Source of the DNA: an uncultured Oscillospiraceae bacterium
Lineage (GTDB): Bacteria; Bacillota; Clostridia; Oscillospirales; Ruminococcaceae
Assembly (NCBI GenBank): GCA_904502045.1
Contig: CAJGEB010000010.1
Span: 1-16,652, forward strand
Reading direction: 5' to 3'
DNA: 16,652 nt
The first letter of the stretch is position 1. Every line of letters starts with the position of its first letter. The translations under genes and the position numbers were made by a program. The notes beneath the pieces were generated by a model. It did not search any database, was not told the DNA's origin, and saw only the letters and a list, made by a program, of their open reading frames with translations. This document shows, in pieces, positions 15,028 to 16,652 of this stretch.

Positions 15028-16221
15028 ATGTTAGTTTTAGTTTTGAATGCAGGAAGCTCCTCGCTTAAATACCAGCTCATTGAAATGGATAATGAATCGG
15101 TTTTAGCTCAGGGTAACTGCGAAAGAATCGGTATCGACGGAAGGATAGTACACAAATTCCGCGGCGAAAAGCACATATTCGAAAAGGCGCTCCCCACTCA
15201 TTTTGAGGCACTCAATGCGGTAGTTTCTCTCATTTCCGACGGCGAGCTTGCCGCTGTAAGCAGTCTTTCCGAGATAAAGGCTGTCGGCCACCGTATCGCT
15301 CAGGGCGGCGAGGGTGTTGATAAGTCCATGCTCATCAACGACGACGTTTTAGCCGTTATTGAAAAATCTAAGGAGCTCGCTCCGCTTCACGTTCCCGCGA
15401 TGCTCAGCGCTATCGACGCCTGCAAAAAAATATTCGGCGCAGATATTGCTCAGGTTGCTGTTTTTGATACTGCATTCCACCAGACTATGCCCAAAAAGGC
15501 GTTCATTTACCCCATTCCTTATGAATATTACGAAAAGCACGGTATTCGCCGCTTCGGCTACCACGGTACCTCTCACAAATTCGTTTCCAAGCGTCTTGCC
15601 CAGATCGTCGGCGGGAACCTTTCCGAAATGAAGATAGTTACCTGCCATCTCGGCAACGGCTCCTCTGTTACTGCTGTCAAAAACGGCATCTCCATCGACA
15701 CTACTATGGGTTATACTCCGCTCGAGGGACTCCTCATGGGAACCCGTTGCGGAACCATTGACCCTTCTATCCCCTTCCTCCTCGCAAGAAAAGAAAACCT
15801 CTCTCTTGACGAGGTCGAGGCTATTCTCAACAAAAAATCAGGCTACGCCGGTCTTTCCGGAGTTTCCAGCGACGACCGCGACGTTCAGGAGGCTGCCGAC
15901 AACGGTAACGAAAGAGCCGCTCTCACCCTCGATATCCTCAGATACCAAATTAAAAAGTACATCGGTGCTTTTGCCGCTGCTATGGAGGGTATTGATGCCA
16001 TAGCTTTCACCGGCGGTATCGGAGAAAAATCCTGGCAGACAAGACGCGACGTTTGCAAGGGTCTCGAATTCTTGGGAGTTAAGCTCGACGAACAGCTCAA
16101 TAAATCCCTCAACGGCGAGGAGGCTGTTATTTCCGCTCCCGATTCCAAGGTTAAGGTATGCATTATTCCCACCAACGAGGAGCTCGAAATCGCTCGCGAT
16201 ACCCTAAACCTTGCAAAATAA
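15028..16221 (+). CDS. ackA: Acetate kinase
   Basis: 397 residues, full length. It interconverts acetyl phosphate plus ADP with acetate plus ATP, the ATP-yielding step of acetate fermentation. NAGSSSLKYQL begins at Asn7. Arg89 lies in GHRIAQGGE, catalytic Asp147 in FDTAFHQT, His179 in GYHGTSH, HLGNGSS at 207-213, Arg240 in GTRCGTIDP, and FTGGIGE near 327-333. The usual GHRVVHGGE reads Q in place of its second His, outside the key catalytic set. ATG 15028 is chosen for GGAGG at 15015-15019, eight bases upstream; a longer reading from TTG 15013 would start within that site. pta, the usual partner, is not adjacent in the window. Confidence 0.97.
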   Translation: MLVLVLNAGSSSLKYQLIEMDNESVLAQGNCERIGIDGRIVHKFRGEKHIFEKALPTHFEALNAVVSLISDGELAAVSSLSEIKAVGHRIAQGGEGVDKSMLINDDVLAVIEKSKELAPLHVPAMLSAIDACKKIFGADIAQVAVFDTAFHQTMPKKAFIYPIPYEYYEKHGIRRFGYHGTSHKFVSKRLAQIVGGNLSEMKIVTCHLGNGSSVTAVKNGISIDTTMGYTPLEGLLMGTRCGTIDPSIPFLLARKENLSLDEVEAILNKKSGYAGLSGVSSDDRDVQEAADNGNERAALTLDILRYQIKKYIGAFAAAMEGIDAIAFTGGIGEKSWQTRRDVCKGLEFLGVKLDEQLNKSLNGEEAVISAPDSKVKVCIIPTNEELEIARDTLNLAK

Positions 16222-16235
16222 CTGCATAATTATTC

Positions 16236-16263
16236 ATACGATCGTCCGCTCGGGCGGTCGTAT
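16236..16263 (+). terminator. Hairpin after ackA, probable terminator
   Basis: ATACGATCGTCCG pairs with CGGGCGGTCGTAT, 13 pairs including two G-T, around a minimal loop. A T-rich but interrupted tail follows (TTGCATTTTTC). It lies 14 bases after the ackA stop codon and 30 before the next start, so it may only partly terminate. Confidence 0.62.
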
Positions 16264-16293
16264 TTGCATTTTTCATTTCAGGAGGTCCTTTCT

Positions 16294-16652
16294 ATGATAG
16301 GCTTAGGCGCACTCATCAATACTGCCGCTATCATTATCGGCGGTCTTCTCGGTCTTCTCTTCTCAAAAAAAATGAAGCCGAAATACCAAGACTCCCTCAC
16401 CGCCGCTATCGGTGTCTGTGTTATCTTCATCGCTATCGGCGGCGTTATGGAGAAAATGCTGCTCTTTACCGACGGTAATTTCTCCACCCAAGGCTCAATG
16501 ATGCTCATCATAAGCGTTGCTCTCGGCACCTTCGTCGGAGAGCTCATCAATCTCGAAGGACTCATTGAGCGTTTTGCACAGTGGCTAAAGCGCAAAACCA
16601 AAAGCGATAACGACAACAATTTTGTAAACGCTTTCGTTACCACCTCTCTTAC
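16294..16652 (+). CDS. DUF554-family membrane protein (YqgA/YdfK-like), N-terminal part; gene runs past the window end
   Basis: The frame is open from ATG 16294 to the last base, 119 residues without a stop. AGGAGG (16280-16285) lies eight bases before the start. The N-terminus IGLGALINTAAIIIGGLLGLLF is the glycine-rich first membrane helix typical of DUF554; further hydrophobic segments follow at about 38-52 and 69-85, the latter ending in GTFVGELI. A charged loop follows (LKRKTKSDNDNNF). The family consists of inner-membrane proteins without an established biochemical function; transport has been suggested by topology only. It follows ackA on the same strand, but the hairpin between them leaves co-transcription uncertain. 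Confidence 0.85.
   Translation, partial: MIGLGALINTAAIIIGGLLGLLFSKKMKPKYQDSLTAAIGVCVIFIAIGGVMEKMLLFTDGNFSTQGSMMLIISVALGTFVGELINLEGLIERFAQWLKRKTKSDNDNNFVNAFVTTSL

Noticed and set aside
14811..15080. An 89-residue minus-strand open frame across the ackA promoter
   Set aside because: It covers a terminator, promoter and the ackA start, and has no recognisable domain.

Overview
The window looks like chromosomal DNA from an anaerobic Gram-positive of the class Clostridia, possibly Oscillospirales or a near relative. The grounds are sigma-A-type promoters, strong AGGAGG ribosome binding sites, short tight operons, a dnaK-dnaJ pair, Gram-positive-style ARG boxes and a MarR plus paired ABC half-transporter operon. 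The genus is an inference; no rRNA or tRNA gene is present to confirm it.

Layout. (1) 1-2015, plus strand: the C-terminal 249 residues of DnaK, then a complete dnaJ, closed by a rho-independent terminator. (2) 2226-6431, plus strand: a self-contained operon with a near-consensus promoter and an overlapping palindromic operator, encoding a MarR-family repressor and two overlapping ABC exporter half-transporters that carry the asymmetric ATPase motifs of a heterodimer with one degenerate site. (3) 6609-14673, minus strand, reading right to left: argG-argH-argC-argJ-argB-argD-argF. With ArgJ recycling the acetyl group, these genes cover arginine synthesis from glutamate, given carbamoyl phosphate. 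A sigma-A promoter with a perfect ARG-box palindrome just upstream lies before argG. A bidirectional terminator at about 6568-6594 separates this block from the exporter operon. (4) 14674-15027: a divergent intergenic region holding the argG promoter, ARG boxes, an orphan terminator hairpin and the ackA promoter. (5) 15028-16652, plus strand: ackA (acetate kinase), then the start of a DUF554-family membrane protein cut by the window edge.

The most unusual structure is non-coding. Three intergenic elements of about 80 bp (2099-2176, 6468-6547, 11939-12017) each fold into an almost perfectly base-paired four-way junction: an outer stem enclosing three hairpins. The first two share sequence, lie in opposite orientation and bracket the marR-ABC operon; their central hairpin differs completely in sequence yet stays perfectly paired in both. 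The third has unrelated sequence but the same architecture and sits in the argH-argC gap. They may be a family of mobile or RNA-level structured repeats.

The rest is orthodox: heat-shock chaperones, a regulated efflux pump, a complete amino-acid biosynthesis operon under probable ArgR control, and a fermentation enzyme. Not present in the window are grpE, hrcA, argR, carAB and pta.
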